A DNA stretch of 59,569 nt, taken from Erysipelotrichaceae bacterium (GTDB lineage Bacteria; Bacillota_I; Bacilli_A; Erysipelotrichales; Erysipelotrichaceae). The DNA lies in NCBI GenBank assembly GCA_030694975.1, contig JAUYTU010000009.1, positions 1 to 59,569 of the forward strand, given 5' to 3'. Of this stretch, positions 11,901-18,827 are shown one piece after another. The notes beneath the pieces are model-generated. The model saw nothing but the letters and a program-made list of their open reading frames with translations, made no database searches and had not been told where the DNA came from. Position 1 is the stretch's first letter. Every line of letters begins with the position of its first letter. The translations under genes and the position numbers were made by a program.

Positions 11901-13076
11901 GAATAAATGGTTGAACGGCAGTGCGGACATGTGCATACCTTTTGCCAGTTCAGTTCTTAGGGTATTGCGTTCATGACGACCCACTAATGTTCCGGCGCTG
12001 ACAACGATTTGTTGATCAGGTGAAAGAACATCCATAGCCAAGCGAGCATTTTCCACTCGGCTTGCGACGGAAAGTTTCTTGCCGAGTTTATAACGACCGG
12101 ATTTGGTTAAATCATAACGACGGTGATCGAAGAACTTAGCGTTCATTAAGTTGATAGAACCTTCCAAGGTCGGTACTTCATCAGAGCGTTGATTTTCATA
12201 GATTGACAGTAGCGCTTCTTGAGTCGTTTTGACTTTATCAGCAGCCAATGTATTGGCAAGTTCTTCATAGTTTCCGAAGAATGCCGTATATAATAATAAA
12301 TACAGATTTAAGAATTCGCGTTGTTCATTAACGACTTCGATTTCTTCATATACAGGTAAGTCGATGGCTTTTAAGAATGTCTTAAAGGATGAAGTATCAA
12401 ATGCATCTTCACCTTTTTCAATATTTAATGACATTCCGACCGCTTTAAACAAGATCGTAGATAAAATCTTACGTTTACGGTCTACACGCATATTAACGAT
12501 GCGTCCCAGCGCCTGTTTTTTGGCATCGGTCATGTATTCTAACCATGTTCCACGGCTTGGGATCAGCTCGGATTGGAATATTTCTTTACCGGTTTTATCT
12601 TCGGTACCAATTTCATAGTAGGCTCCCGGAGAGCGAACGATTTGAGAAACGATGACACGTTCGGCACCATTGATAATAAATGTTCCGGAATCAGTCATTA
12701 ACGGGAAATCTCCGAGGAAGACGTCTTCATGCTTGATGATGCGTTCTCCGGTATTGGGATCATCGATTTCCAGTTCCATTCTTGCCTTTAGCGGAGCCGC
12801 ATAATTGGCTTCACGTATTTTACATTCGTTGACTGAGTACTTTGGCGTTCCAAAATCATAATCCATAAATTTCAATCGTATATTCTCGCTATAGTTGACG
12901 ATTGGGTAAATCTCTTCGAATACCTCTCTGATTCCCTCTTGTTGAAACCATTTGAATGAGTCGGTTTGAATCTCTACCAAATTTGGCAAATCCAGTTCCC
13001 CAGAGACTTTTGAATAATCTCGGCGAACGGCTTTTTTACCCATTTGAACTAAGCGATAAGATTGATTTTTTTCCAT
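8955..13076 (-). CDS. rpoB: RNA polymerase beta subunit (enlarged central segment)
   Basis: The catalytic beta subunit, 1373 residues. I choose ATG 13076 ([11 protein letters not shown]) over the ATG three codons upstream, because the latter overlaps the AAGGA ribosome site. Conserved blocks include the rifampicin region ([17 protein letters not shown]), [17 protein letters not shown], and the C-terminal [12 protein letters not shown] and [24 protein letters not shown]. The serine, aspartate and histidine-region residues look rifampicin-sensitive except that the usual H of THKRR is N (TNKRR). Residues about 345-576 (lobe 2) are roughly twice as long as I recall for Bacillus subtilis and seem to repeat a motif (see findings). 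Confidence 0.98.
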   Translation of the reverse strand: MEKNQSYRLVQMGKKAVRRDYSKVSGELDLPNLVEIQTDSFKWFQQEGIREVFEEIYPIVNYSENIRLKFMDYDFGTPKYSVNECKIREANYAAPLKARMELEIDDPNTGERIIKHEDVFLGDFPLMTDSGTFIINGAERVIVSQIVRSPGAYYEIGTEDKTGKEIFQSELIPSRGTWLEYMTDAKKQALGRIVNMRVDRKRKILSTILFKAVGMSLNIEKGEDAFDTSSFKTFLKAIDLPVYEEIEVVNEQREFLNLYLLLYTAFFGNYEELANTLAADKVKTTQEALLSIYENQRSDEVPTLEGSINLMNAKFFDHRRYDLTKSGRYKLGKKLSVASRVENARLAMDVLSPDQQIVVSAGTLVGRHERNTLRTELAKGMHMSALPFNHLFTHPEIVVKPTSYKHALVGRILAKSIDTDNVTLTRGTVLTLKDVTLLANEVKEVSVYGDIIARPAKLTSKNLSSVLNYGQRLFKLCRLTVEDEDFKINDEIIAPRYVAEEHIHDLTSSAEDKLFAAVNSGVEITAWLIGAAIQEISVRVDASDEQAIRLIGIDPYSTAKTVTISDMYASYSYLLNMMDGVGDVDDIDQLGNRRIRTVGELIQNQFRIGLSRMERVVKERMSISETSNLTPKNLTNIRPLTAAIKEFFSSSQLSQFMDQTNPLAELTNKRRISALGPGGLTRERAGYEVRDVHSSHYGRICPIETPEGPNIGLISNLTSYGRVNEFGFIQTPYRTVEKDGRVTEEIIYLSSDDELDYVIAQANEVVDGKLANEQVVVRHKGENVLEKASLVELADVSPKQIVSVATACIPFLENDDASRALMGANMQRQAIPLLRPNSPYVGTGIEYRVAKDSGSALISANSGLVTYVDGNKIVITGDTGTQVYQLQKFRRSNQGTCINQKPIVKKGEYVETGDILADGPAMQNGELALGQNVTIAFMTWYGYNYEDAIIMSERLVKEDVYTSIHIEEYDIEVRDTKLGPEEITRDIPNVSENACRHLDARGIVMVGAEVKESDILVGKVTPKGQSEISPEEKLLLAIFGEKSREVRDNSLKVPHGGSGIVQSVRIFRREDGHELPPGVNEVVKVYIVQKRKISEGDKMAGRHGNKGVISKILPIEDMPFLPDGTQVDIMLNPFGVPSRMNIGQVLEIHLGMAAKKLGVKFATPVFDGISNDELKAIMEEAQVNADGKTVLFDGRTGDAFDERIAVGVMYMIKLAHMVDDKLHARATGPYSLVTQQPLGGKAQNGGQRFGEMEVWALEAYGAAHALQEILTIKSDDIVGRTKTYEAIIKGKNIPEPGVPESFRVLKHELQALAIDVKLLDEMGSEIDMKKIEAEDLTQMAVLETADLGFESTLSFDDEDIAEAAIVGFDEYDV

Positions 13077-13097
13077 GCACGCCATCCTTTCTTATCG

Positions 13098-13186
13098 GCA
13101 TAACGCCAAAAAAGGCATTATACCCCATCTTAAAATTTTAATATTATGCAATTTATTATAATATCAAACGTTTGTCAATTTGTCAA
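13098..13186 (-). promoter_or_regulatory. Promoter region and leader hairpin of rpoB
   Basis: Two overlapping TTGACA boxes (13186-13181 and 13178-13173) lie upstream of TATTAT (13163-13158, spacer 17 from the first). The first -35 overlaps the stop of the preceding methyltransferase gene. A second TATAAT at 13122-13117 lacks a clear -35. A small hairpin (13101-13120, TAATGCC/GGCGTTA round six T) lies in the leader. This gives rpoBC its own start in addition to read-through. Confidence 0.6.
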
Positions 13187-13776
13187 TGTTTTGTTGACTT
13201 TAATATCCAATAACCCATCGATCGGTCAATCATGTCGCAATTTCCGAAGATTTCGGTCAATTTGTTCTGTGCGCTCTGTGCGCCATGTTGTTTGCGTATG
13301 ACGACCAATAAAATCCCGTCTTTTTTCGTATGTTTTTCGATTTCCTCAAACAAACGATAAATAACGGTCTTACCCGCGCGAATGGGCGGATTGATGGCAA
13401 CCATGTCGAATGAATCGCTGATTTTGTCAAATCCATCGGATTGAATCACTTCACATTGGACTTTATTCAATTTGCAGTTTTCAACGGCTGTATCTACAGC
13501 TCGCTGATTAATGTCGAACATCGTAACGGAACTTTCAGGAAAAATCTTTTTTACAGTGATCCCAATGGCTCCATAACCACATCCAGCATCGCAAAAGGAT
13601 TGTTGATTAAATTGTTTTACGATATGTCTGAGTAATAGTTCACTTCCTGGATCCAAATGATCTTTGGAAAATACACCGGAGTCAGTGGTCAGTGTAATCA
13701 AGGTGTCCAAAAACCGGAAAGATACTTCTTTCCGGCTATGTGGAACATCTTGGTTTTCTGAATAATAATGACTCAC
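13183..13776 (-). CDS. RsmC/YbxB-like SAM-dependent methyltransferase
   Basis: A 197-residue class I methyltransferase of the small RsmC-like type that in Bacillus (ybxB) sits at this same place between rplL and rpoB. The SAM-binding glycine motif is DAGCGYGAIG (about 63-72), and the N6/N2-methylating signature NPPIRAGK (about 129-136) is intact. The likely substrate is a guanine in rRNA, by analogy with RsmC; this is inferred. It begins at GTG with a GGAGGTGAT ribosome site eight bases upstream. It lies in the rplJ-rplL-rpoB run. Confidence 0.9.
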   Translation of the reverse strand: MSHYYSENQDVPHSRKEVSFRFLDTLITLTTDSGVFSKDHLDPGSELLLRHIVKQFNQQSFCDAGCGYGAIGITVKKIFPESSVTMFDINQRAVDTAVENCKLNKVQCEVIQSDGFDKISDSFDMVAINPPIRAGKTVIYRLFEEIEKHTKKDGILLVVIRKQHGAQSAQNKLTEIFGNCDMIDRSMGYWILKSTKH

Positions 13777-13823
13777 AGCATCACCTCCGTGTTTTGCCTA
13801 AAAGCAAAGCGTGGTGACATGAA

Positions 13824-14198
13824 CTACTTGATTTCGACGACAGCTCCAGCTTCCATCAATTTCTTTTTCATTTCTTCAGCTTCTTCCGGTTTAACGTTTT
13901 CTTTGATGTTTACCGGTGCTTTGTCAACGATGCCCTTAGCTTCAACTAAGCCTAAGCCTGTTAATTCGCGGACAACTTTGATAACGCCAACTTTTGAAGG
14001 ACCGACTTCTCTTAATACGACGGTTACTTCCGTCGGTTCAACCGGACCAGCTTCAACGACCGGACCAGCAGCGACTGCGGTAGGAGCAGCAGCGGTTACA
14101 CCGAATTCTTCTTCGATTGCTTTGATTAATTCATTTAATTCTAGGATTGTCATATCCTTCAGTGAAGAAATGACTTCTTGTGCAGTTAATTTTGCCAT
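13824..14198 (-). CDS. rplL: 50S ribosomal protein L7/L12
   Basis: The acidic stalk protein that recruits translation GTPases. It has 124 residues: an N-terminal dimerisation helix ([13 protein letters not shown]), an alanine/valine-rich hinge (about 33-55) and a C-terminal globular domain with the conserved [16 protein letters not shown] segment and a [12 protein letters not shown] end helix. It sits 14 bases after rplJ, as in the standard L10-L12 pair. Confidence 0.99.
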   Translation of the reverse strand: MAKLTAQEVISSLKDMTILELNELIKAIEEEFGVTAAAPTAVAAGPVVEAGPVEPTEVTVVLREVGPSKVGVIKVVRELTGLGLVEAKGIVDKAPVNIKENVKPEEAEEMKKKLMEAGAVVEIK

Positions 14199-14212
14199 GT
14201 TAATTTTCCTCC

Positions 14213-14710
14213 TTATTGGTTAGCTTCGCGTTGATCCGCGATTTGTTTGATAGCATATGCGAAATTGCGTACTGGCGCTTGGAATACGCTTAGCAACATC
14301 GAGATCATGCCATCTTTGTTCGGCAGTTTTGCCAATACTTTAATCATGTCGGCGTCAACGACTTTTCCTTCAACAAGGCCGCCCTTTAAGACTAATGCTT
14401 TGTTCTTAATGGCAAACTCGGAAAGAATACGGCTCGGCGCGACAGCATCCTTACCGAATGCGATTGCGTTAGGTCCGACAAGCTCAGTGACCAATTCCTT
14501 GTGTCCGATTTCTTCTGCTGCGCGTTGTGCCATCGAGTTTTTGTAAACTTTCAGTTCAATGCCTTCATCACGAAGTTTTCGGCGCAAAGTGGTTACTTGT
14601 GCGACTGTCAGCCCGCGATATTCGATGACGACGGCGGATTGGGATTCACGGAATTTACCGGCAATCTCATCCACGACAAGCTTCTTTTGATCGAGTATCG
14701 TTTGGTTCAT
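14213..14710 (-). CDS. rplJ: 50S ribosomal protein L10
   Basis: L10 is the base of the ribosomal stalk and binds L7/L12 dimers with its C-terminal helix. I start it at ATG 14710 ([16 protein letters not shown]), with AGGAGGTGA upstream, giving 165 residues; a longer in-frame extension to 14755 overlaps the ribosome site and is not conserved. The EYRGLTV segment near residue 31 is diagnostic. Expression is controlled by the L10-type leader upstream. Confidence 0.98.
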   Translation of the reverse strand: MNQTILDQKKLVVDEIAGKFRESQSAVVIEYRGLTVAQVTTLRRKLRDEGIELKVYKNSMAQRAAEEIGHKELVTELVGPNAIAFGKDAVAPSRILSEFAIKNKALVLKGGLVEGKVVDADMIKVLAKLPNKDGMISMLLSVFQAPVRNFAYAIKQIADQREANQ

Positions 14711-14756
14711 ATCTCTCTTCACCTCCTGTGGCGATGTATACAATATACCAAACAAA

Positions 14757-14871
14757 AATAAATGCCCGTTCCATTACAGCACGGGCAAAAAGATTTTTAG
14801 TTCTTTTTTACCTCGGCAACCTTATTAAGCGACTAGGCCGTTGCTGTCTTGGGTATATTGATAACAGTGTT
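14757..14871 (-). promoter_or_regulatory. L10 leader (autoregulatory mRNA element) with attenuator
   Basis: The long rplJ leader contains the GC-rich L10-binding region (around 14811-14852, including AACGGCC and GGTTGCCGAGG) and, further downstream, an intrinsic terminator: TGCCCGT/ACGGGCA (14787-14781 with 14769-14763) followed by a T-rich tract. In known L10 leaders the L10(L12)4 complex represses the operon. The downstream terminator suggests that attenuation is the mechanism here. Confidence 0.85.
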
Positions 14872-14900
14872 ATTCTAACGGTTATTGGCTCATTTGTCAA
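14872..14900 (-). promoter_or_regulatory. Promoter of rplJ-rplL
   Basis: A consensus-like TTGACA (14900-14895), a 17-base spacer and TAGAAT (14877-14872). It shows that rplJL is transcribed separately from rplKA. Confidence 0.9.
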
Positions 14901-14903
14901 CAT

Positions 14904-14925
14904 AAAAAAACCGGCTTAGCCGGTT
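14904..14925 (-). terminator. Terminator of the 14924-15262 gene
   Basis: The stem accgg/ccggt (14910-14924) overlaps the stop codon of the gene and is followed on the minus strand by seven T. Confidence 0.8.
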
Positions 14926-15262
14926 AGTCAAATAAGATAAAACCAAATAAAACTGAGATTGCGGAGGTTGAGAATTCATTGATCAACATATCCGGTAGAA
15001 ATGCTGATCCAACCATCATGTATGCCAGTAATATTAATAATAACAATACTTTTTCTGTATTGAACTGTAGTTTGAACTTTTTACCGCTGATTATAATGCC
15101 CAATGCTATGCCACCCAAGATAAAGGCGACTGTACGCAATACATTGATGATCAGAAAGTATTCCCAGTTCGAACTGATACTTAATCGTAATACTTCACTG
15201 AGCAGATAGAACCCCACCATAACAACCAGACCCAAATAGACTCTTCCGTACTTAAGTTTCAT
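14924..15262 (-). CDS. Small membrane protein, unknown
   Basis: A 112-residue protein with about four membrane helices (roughly 8-27, 38-61, 72-89, 94-111) and a short basic N-terminus. No family is recognised. AGGAG precedes the ATG, and the gene has its own promoter and terminator, so it is a one-gene unit. It is part of a 2-kb accessory insert that separates rplA from rplJ. The C-terminus ends in FD right at the membrane. Confidence 0.75.
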   Translation of the reverse strand: MKLKYGRVYLGLVVMVGFYLLSEVLRLSISSNWEYFLIINVLRTVAFILGGIALGIIISGKKFKLQFNTEKVLLLLILLAYMMVGSAFLPDMLINEFSTSAISVLFGFILFD

Positions 15263-15284
15263 ATTCTCGCTCCTTTCTGATACG

Positions 15285-15313
15285 AGTATATCATAACAAT
15301 TGTATTAATACAA
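15285..15313 (-). promoter_or_regulatory. Promoter of the 15262 gene with palindrome on the -35
   Basis: TTGTAT (15313-15308), a 17-base spacer and TATACT (15290-15285) with an extended TG. The -35 lies in the perfect 14-base palindrome TTGTATTAATACAA (15300-15313), a likely operator. Confidence 0.7.
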
Positions 15314-15329
15314 CTAATACACTATTAAT

Positions 15330-15680
15330 TTATTCTAAATCTAACGTTTTCATCTTATCGAAATCCGATTTTTGCGGAATTGTATTGATTGCCAGCTTAC
15401 CCACCAGAAATAATACAAGTGTAGGAATCTGAAATACAGTTAAGATAATCAACATATAAATCAGGCGAAGCAATGGGTGGCCATCCATCCGAAATGCCGG
15501 AATTGAGAGTACCATTCCAAACAATAGCATCGCGACTATGGAAATGGCAGGTAATATGAATCGATACTGCTTACCAACAAAATGAACGATCAGAAACTGT
15601 AAAATGTATGCCGGAAACGCTTGTAAGGAAATTACGATTGGAATGATCAGAAATCCCCCCAGCATCATGAAATTTGACAT
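15330..15680 (-). CDS. Membrane protein, paralogue A of the DUF2089 operon
   Basis: A 116-residue protein with about four hydrophobic helices. It is clearly related to the next upstream gene (15693-16040): both have a FVGxxYRFIxP block, a VFQIPT block, an LVGxL block and end in MKxLDLE. No known family is recognised. It lies 12 bases downstream of its paralogue in the same operon, after a DUF2089 regulator. Tandem duplication suggests the two may form a heteromer. Function is unknown. Confidence 0.8.
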   Translation of the reverse strand: MSNFMMLGGFLIIPIVISLQAFPAYILQFLIVHFVGKQYRFILPAISIVAMLLFGMVLSIPAFRMDGHPLLRLIYMLIILTVFQIPTLVLFLVGKLAINTIPQKSDFDKMKTLDLE

Positions 15681-15692
15681 ATTCTTCTCCTT

Positions 15693-16040
15693 CTACTCAA
15701 GGTCAAGATGTTTCATTCTTTTGACATCTTTATTCGGTTCTGTTAGTTTGGTTGTCAGATGACCAACAAGTAATAATATGAATGTCGGGATTTGAAACAA
15801 AACCAAAATCAAAACCCCGAGTACAACTCGTCTAAATAGTTCGCCTGGTGACTCAACGGACATTAGTCCAAATATGAATATCAGCGAGAAAATTGTACAA
15901 ATGATTGAGGATATAATCGGTATTATAAATCGGTAATTTGCGCCTACGAACTTAGTGGTCAATAACTGAATTATGTAAAAGGGTGTACCAAATAAAACTA
16001 ATATCAAAGAAAAGCTAAACACCGGTAAGAATGTCTTCAT
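15693..16040 (-). CDS. Membrane protein, paralogue B of the DUF2089 operon
   Basis: A 115-residue, four-helix membrane protein. Like its neighbour it ends with a short soluble tail, here KDVKRMKHLDLE. The start ATG overlaps the stop of the DUF2089 gene (ATGA, 16037-16040), so translation is coupled to the regulator. The strongly conserved tail shared by both paralogues is probably a cytoplasmic interaction point. No family is recognised. Confidence 0.8.
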   Translation of the reverse strand: MKTFLPVFSFSLILVLFGTPFYIIQLLTTKFVGANYRFIIPIISSIICTIFSLIFIFGLMSVESPGELFRRVVLGVLILVLFQIPTFILLLVGHLTTKLTEPNKDVKRMKHLDLE

Positions 16041-16354
16041 TGGGAATCCTCACTTTCCTCAAGGTTTCTGCCTTTTGTTTTTTTATACTCCGCAATCAAA
16101 AGTTTAGCGGTATCCAAATCAATCTTCTCATTGACTGCCATTCTGCGAATCACGTTGATGTATGGATCTTTGGATTGATTTTCAACCGAGAGTACTTTAT
16201 CGATAATTTTATCTAATCGCAGTCGCACGGTTGGATAGGTCACACCGTAATGAGTCGCAATCTCTTTTAGTGAGCCAGAAGCAAGAACAAACTTTTTAAT
16301 AAACACCAAATCTTCGTCTTCGAGGTTCGCCATCCATTCTGGAAGTACATTCAT
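16037..16354 (-). CDS. DUF2089-type HTH regulator
   Basis: A 105-residue protein, start ATG 16354 (MNVLPEWMANLEDED) with a GGTGGT ribosome site. A longer frame upstream runs through the promoter and is rejected. Residues about 18-50 hold a helix-turn-helix (LASGSLKEIATHYGVTYPTV followed by RLRLDKI), the pattern of DUF2089 proteins, followed by an acidic/lysine-rich C-terminal helix. It is the first gene of a three-gene operon with two paralogous membrane proteins, and its promoter is covered by palindromes, which suggests autoregulation. Confidence 0.85.
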   Translation of the reverse strand: MNVLPEWMANLEDEDLVFIKKFVLASGSLKEIATHYGVTYPTVRLRLDKIIDKVLSVENQSKDPYINVIRRMAVNEKIDLDTAKLLIAEYKKTKGRNLEESEDSQ

Positions 16355-16367
16355 GCGGTCACCACCT

Positions 16368-16408
16368 TTAACAATATTAATGTTAACCTTTAACAATGTT
16401 AAAGTCAA
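16368..16408 (-). promoter_or_regulatory. Promoter and palindromic operators of the DUF2089 operon
   Basis: TTGACT (16408-16403), a 17-base spacer and TAACAT (16385-16380). The spacer carries the palindrome TTTAACA-T-TGTTAAA (16389-16403). A second palindrome, TTAACA-7-TGTTAA (16368-16386), covers the -10 and transcription start. Both share the half-site TTAACA. Confidence 0.75.
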
Positions 16409-16412
16409 GCAC

Positions 16413-16434
16413 AAAAAAAGAAGATTTCTCTTCT
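16413..16434 (-). terminator. Terminator of the DUF1801 gene
   Basis: A stem AGAAGA/TCTTCT with a GAAA loop is followed by seven T on the minus strand. It lies directly after the 16440-16886 gene. Confidence 0.8.
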
Positions 16435-16439
16435 CTTTA

Positions 16440-16886
16440 CTATATTGTATCAGCCACCGAAATCCATTCATCGACAGTGATCTTCTGGAATAATTCCCCA
16501 ATAAGATCATAGGGGATGTTTTGTTTTGGGCGAAATCTGAGACAGGATTTACCTAAATCAGGTGCTTTGCCTACTCTTTCAGTATATTCTTTTATAAACC
16601 AATCATATATTTCCGGAATTGCATACATACCCATGTGATACACGGCAATATGGTTTTTCTGACTCGCAAACCCGGCAAATGGTAATTGAACTTTAGGATC
16701 ACATCGATATCCTTTTGGATATTTTGAGAATGGGACGACATATCCGGCCATTCCATATCCCATCGTTTCCTCAAAGCCTTTGGGAATATTATCATTGATG
16801 ACTTTACGAAGATTTTCAATGATAGTTTTACGTTCTTCGGGGAGTTCGTTGACATATTCGTCAACTGTTTTTGCATCACTGTGCAT
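16440..16886 (-). CDS. DUF1801 domain protein
   Basis: A 148-residue protein with the DUF1801 (YdhG-like) pattern: an opening TVDEYVNELPEERK, then GYGMAGYVVPF, then the middle KNHIAVYHMG and the late GKSCLRFRPKQNIPYDLI. Structures of this family resemble a small alpha/beta fold of unknown activity; an iron-chaperone-like (frataxin) resemblance has been noted for the fold. GAGGTGAT precedes the ATG. It lies between rplA and the DUF2089 operon, with its own terminator. Confidence 0.85.
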   Translation of the reverse strand: MHSDAKTVDEYVNELPEERKTIIENLRKVINDNIPKGFEETMGYGMAGYVVPFSKYPKGYRCDPKVQLPFAGFASQKNHIAVYHMGMYAIPEIYDWFIKEYTERVGKAPDLGKSCLRFRPKQNIPYDLIGELFQKITVDEWISVADTI

Positions 16887-16947
16887 AACATCACCTCTTT
16901 TTTATATACTATCATAATCTGCTTGTTCGTTGTTTTTGATTGCCCAT

Positions 16948-16973
16948 AAAAAAACCAGTCATTTCTGACTGGT
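16948..16973 (-). terminator. Terminator of rplA
   Basis: An 8-bp stem accagtca (16954-16961)/tgactggt (16966-16973), then seven T on the minus strand. It ends the rplK-rplA transcript, separating it from rplJL. Confidence 0.9.
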
Positions 16974-16979
16974 CATTGA

Positions 16980-17663
16980 TTAGTCGACAGTAATGCGGAT
17001 ACCTGGGCTCATCGTTGTGGACAGGACTACATTCTTCATGTAGAAGCCCTTAACGGCTGCCGGACGGGCACGCAGGATTACATCATAAATCGCTTTGAAG
17101 TTTTCTCTTAATTGTTCTTCAGTGAAAGATAATTTGCCGATCATGACATTGATATTACCTTCTTTGTCAACGCGGTAAACGACTTTACCTTTTTTGATTT
17201 CATTGATAGCTTTGGTGACATCCACTGTGACGGTACCGGTTTTCGGGTTTGGCATTAAGCCTTTAGGACCTAATAATTTACCCAATTTACCAAGTTCGCC
17301 CATCATGTCAGGAGTTGCGACGATGATATCGAATTCAAACCATCCGCCTTTAATCTTATCCAGGATTTCTTTGCCACCGACAAAGTCAGCGCCAGCATCC
17401 AAGGCTTCTTTTTCTTTCGGACCTTGAGTAATGACCAATACGGTTTGCGTACGGCCGGTACCATGAGGAAGAACCATCGCTCCGCGGATTTGTTGATCAG
17501 CATGACGCGGATCGACATTTAAACGGAAAGATACTTCAACGGTCGGATCAAACTTTACAAAATTTACTTCTTTTGCCAATGCGATAGCTTCTTCGACCGG
17601 ATACGTTTTGGTACGATCGACCTTCGCTAATGCAGCAAGATATTTTTTACCATGTTTTGCCAT
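16980..17663 (-). CDS. rplA: 50S ribosomal protein L1
   Basis: L1 is the mobile-stalk protein that assists release of deacylated tRNA, and it represses its own operon by binding the mRNA leader. The 227 residues are standard. It begins [16 protein letters not shown], and the [17 protein letters not shown] signature is present (about 130-146). It is 12 bases downstream of rplK, and a terminator follows at once. Confidence 0.99.
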   Translation of the reverse strand: MAKHGKKYLAALAKVDRTKTYPVEEAIALAKEVNFVKFDPTVEVSFRLNVDPRHADQQIRGAMVLPHGTGRTQTVLVITQGPKEKEALDAGADFVGGKEILDKIKGGWFEFDIIVATPDMMGELGKLGKLLGPKGLMPNPKTGTVTVDVTKAINEIKKGKVVYRVDKEGNINVMIGKLSFTEEQLRENFKAIYDVILRARPAAVKGFYMKNVVLSTTMSPGIRITVD

Positions 17664-17675
17664 TGTTTATCCCTC

Positions 17676-18098
17676 TTAACCTTCCATGCCTTCGATTAAA
17701 ATGCCCATGTTCTTGGCTGTTCCTGCGATGATACGCATTGCGCCTTCAACATCATTAGCATTTAAATCAGGCATTTTGTATTCTGCGATTTTACGCAATT
17801 GGTCTTGAGTGATCGTTCCGACTTTCGTCGCTTTCGGACTGGCCGAACCGCTCTTAACATTCGCAGCTTTCTTCAACAATACCGCTGCCGGTGTTGTTTT
17901 TAAGACAAACGTAAACGATTTGTCTTCAAATGCGGTGATGATAACAGGTACGATATCACCCGCACGGTCTTTGGTCGCATCGTTAAATGCGGTGCAGAAT
18001 TGTGGCATGTTAACGCCGGCGCCAGCCAAAGCAGGACCCGGACGTGCTCCCCCCGCAGGGAATTGGAGCTTAACTACCCTTGCAATTTTTTTACTCAC
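17676..18098 (-). CDS. rplK: 50S ribosomal protein L11, mollicute-type N-domain
   Basis: L11 is part of the GTPase-associated centre. The start is taken as GTG 18098 ([13 protein letters not shown]); the ATG two codons upstream is pressed against AGGAGG, while the GTG has normal spacing. Length is 140 residues. The C-terminal RNA-binding domain is normal ([21 protein letters not shown]). The N-domain loop is unusual: where most bacteria have a proline-rich PPVGPALG segment, this protein reads [12 protein letters not shown] (about 17-28), about four residues shorter, as I recall for mycoplasma L11. The family change touches the thiostrepton site. Confidence 0.97.
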   Translation of the reverse strand: MSKKIARVVKLQFPAGGARPGPALAGAGVNMPQFCTAFNDATKDRAGDIVPVIITAFEDKSFTFVLKTTPAAVLLKKAANVKSGSASPKATKVGTITQDQLRKIAEYKMPDLNANDVEGAMRIIAGTAKNMGILIEGMEG

Positions 18099-18129
18099 AA
18101 ACATTCCTCCTTTTGAAAATGTCTATGCA

Positions 18130-18160
18130 GTGGTTAATGGATGATTGCGCATCCTCCCAC
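18130..18160 (-). promoter_or_regulatory. L1-binding-site mimic in the rplK leader
   Basis: On the minus strand, GTGGGAGG ... ACCAC folds as an outer GTGG/CCAC stem and an inner GGAT/ATCC stem with an asymmetric loop. This imitates the L1-binding region of 23S rRNA (GGUGGGAGG...AUACCACC), the known way by which L1 represses rplK-rplA. Confidence 0.75.
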
Positions 18161-18164
18161 GCAA

Positions 18165-18190
18165 AGAAAAACCCGCCACAATGAGTGGCG
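18165..18190 (-). terminator. Hairpin and T-run at the rplK transcript 5' end
   Basis: The stem cgccac (18174-18179)/gtggcg (18185-18190) is followed on the minus strand by GG and five T. It lies just downstream of the rplK promoter, so it can end the upstream 18239-18781 transcript and also forms the very 5' end of the rplK mRNA. Confidence 0.7.
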
Positions 18191-18196
18191 AGTATT

Positions 18197-18225
18197 ATTG
18201 TACTAAAATAAGATTAAATAGTCAA
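18197..18225 (-). promoter_or_regulatory. Promoter of rplK-rplA
   Basis: TTGACT (18225-18220), a 17-base spacer and TACAAT (18202-18197), in the gap after the 18239-18781 gene. Confidence 0.8.
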
Positions 18226-18238
18226 GAAATTGGTGAGT

Positions 18239-18781
18239 TTATCGGTTCCACAGGACGATTCCCGCATTCAATTGATAAATGTAGGTCGGATTATCAATGG
18301 TTAACTGTAAAATCTCATGCGTACTTAGTACGATCGGCCGAATGGGACGATCAAATTGCGCCTTTGATATCGCATCCAAAATAAAACGATGATTATCCTG
18401 ATCCATCTCAATGAATAAATAGACAGCTTCATCATAGCGTCCGTCATCGTCTTTGGTTTTGTCCAACAGCACAATCTTACGACAGCGCTCCTTGATCATT
18501 GTAATCAATGCAGTTAATTCAACCGCATCCTCAAACATCCGAAACGCCTGAACATAGAGTAACTCTTCTTTAAGTTCAAATTTTCGAACGTCGTTTTCCA
18601 ACTTGCATGAAATGATTTCTTTTTCGCAGAAATCTTCCAATACTTGCAGCGATTGTTCATCACTTAGTGTGCAAGCGTCGGAAATATCCTGTAAAGTCCA
18701 AGCACTTTTCATGTGTTTCGTAAGGAAAGATAGCACCAGCAACGAGGATCGTTGATATAAGAAGTTCTTAAGCGAATTCAT
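18239..18781 (-). CDS. Winged-helix protein of unknown function between nusG and rplK
   Basis: A 180-residue soluble protein. Residues about 1-70 have the look of a winged helix (SLLVLSFLTKHMKSAWTLQDISDACTLSDEQ, then a basic/hydrophobic wing). Residues about 85-150 (ALITMIKERCRKIVLLDKTKDDDG, then AVYLFIEM) resemble the core of a nucleotidyltransferase fold in which the GS and DxD catalytic residues are lost; this is a weak, by-eye inference. AAGGATGA precedes the ATG. It follows the nusG terminator and lies just before the rplK promoter, an unusual place for an extra gene. No family name is claimed. Confidence 0.65.
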   Translation of the reverse strand: MNSLKNFLYQRSSLLVLSFLTKHMKSAWTLQDISDACTLSDEQSLQVLEDFCEKEIISCKLENDVRKFELKEELLYVQAFRMFEDAVELTALITMIKERCRKIVLLDKTKDDDGRYDEAVYLFIEMDQDNHRFILDAISKAQFDRPIRPIVLSTHEILQLTIDNPTYIYQLNAGIVLWNR

Positions 18782-18802
18782 TCCATCATCCTTTCAGGGA
18801 TT

Positions 18803-18827
18803 AAAAAAACCGCACAAAGACGGTTTT
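18803..18827 (-). terminator. Terminator of nusG
   Basis: The stem aaaccg (18807-18812)/cggttt (18821-18826), whose right arm overlaps the nusG stop, is followed by a run of seven T on the minus strand. Confidence 0.75.

Noticed and set aside
16355-16510. A 52-codon upstream extension of the DUF2089 gene
   Set aside because: It runs across the promoter, operators and the preceding terminator; the real start with a ribosome site is at 16354.
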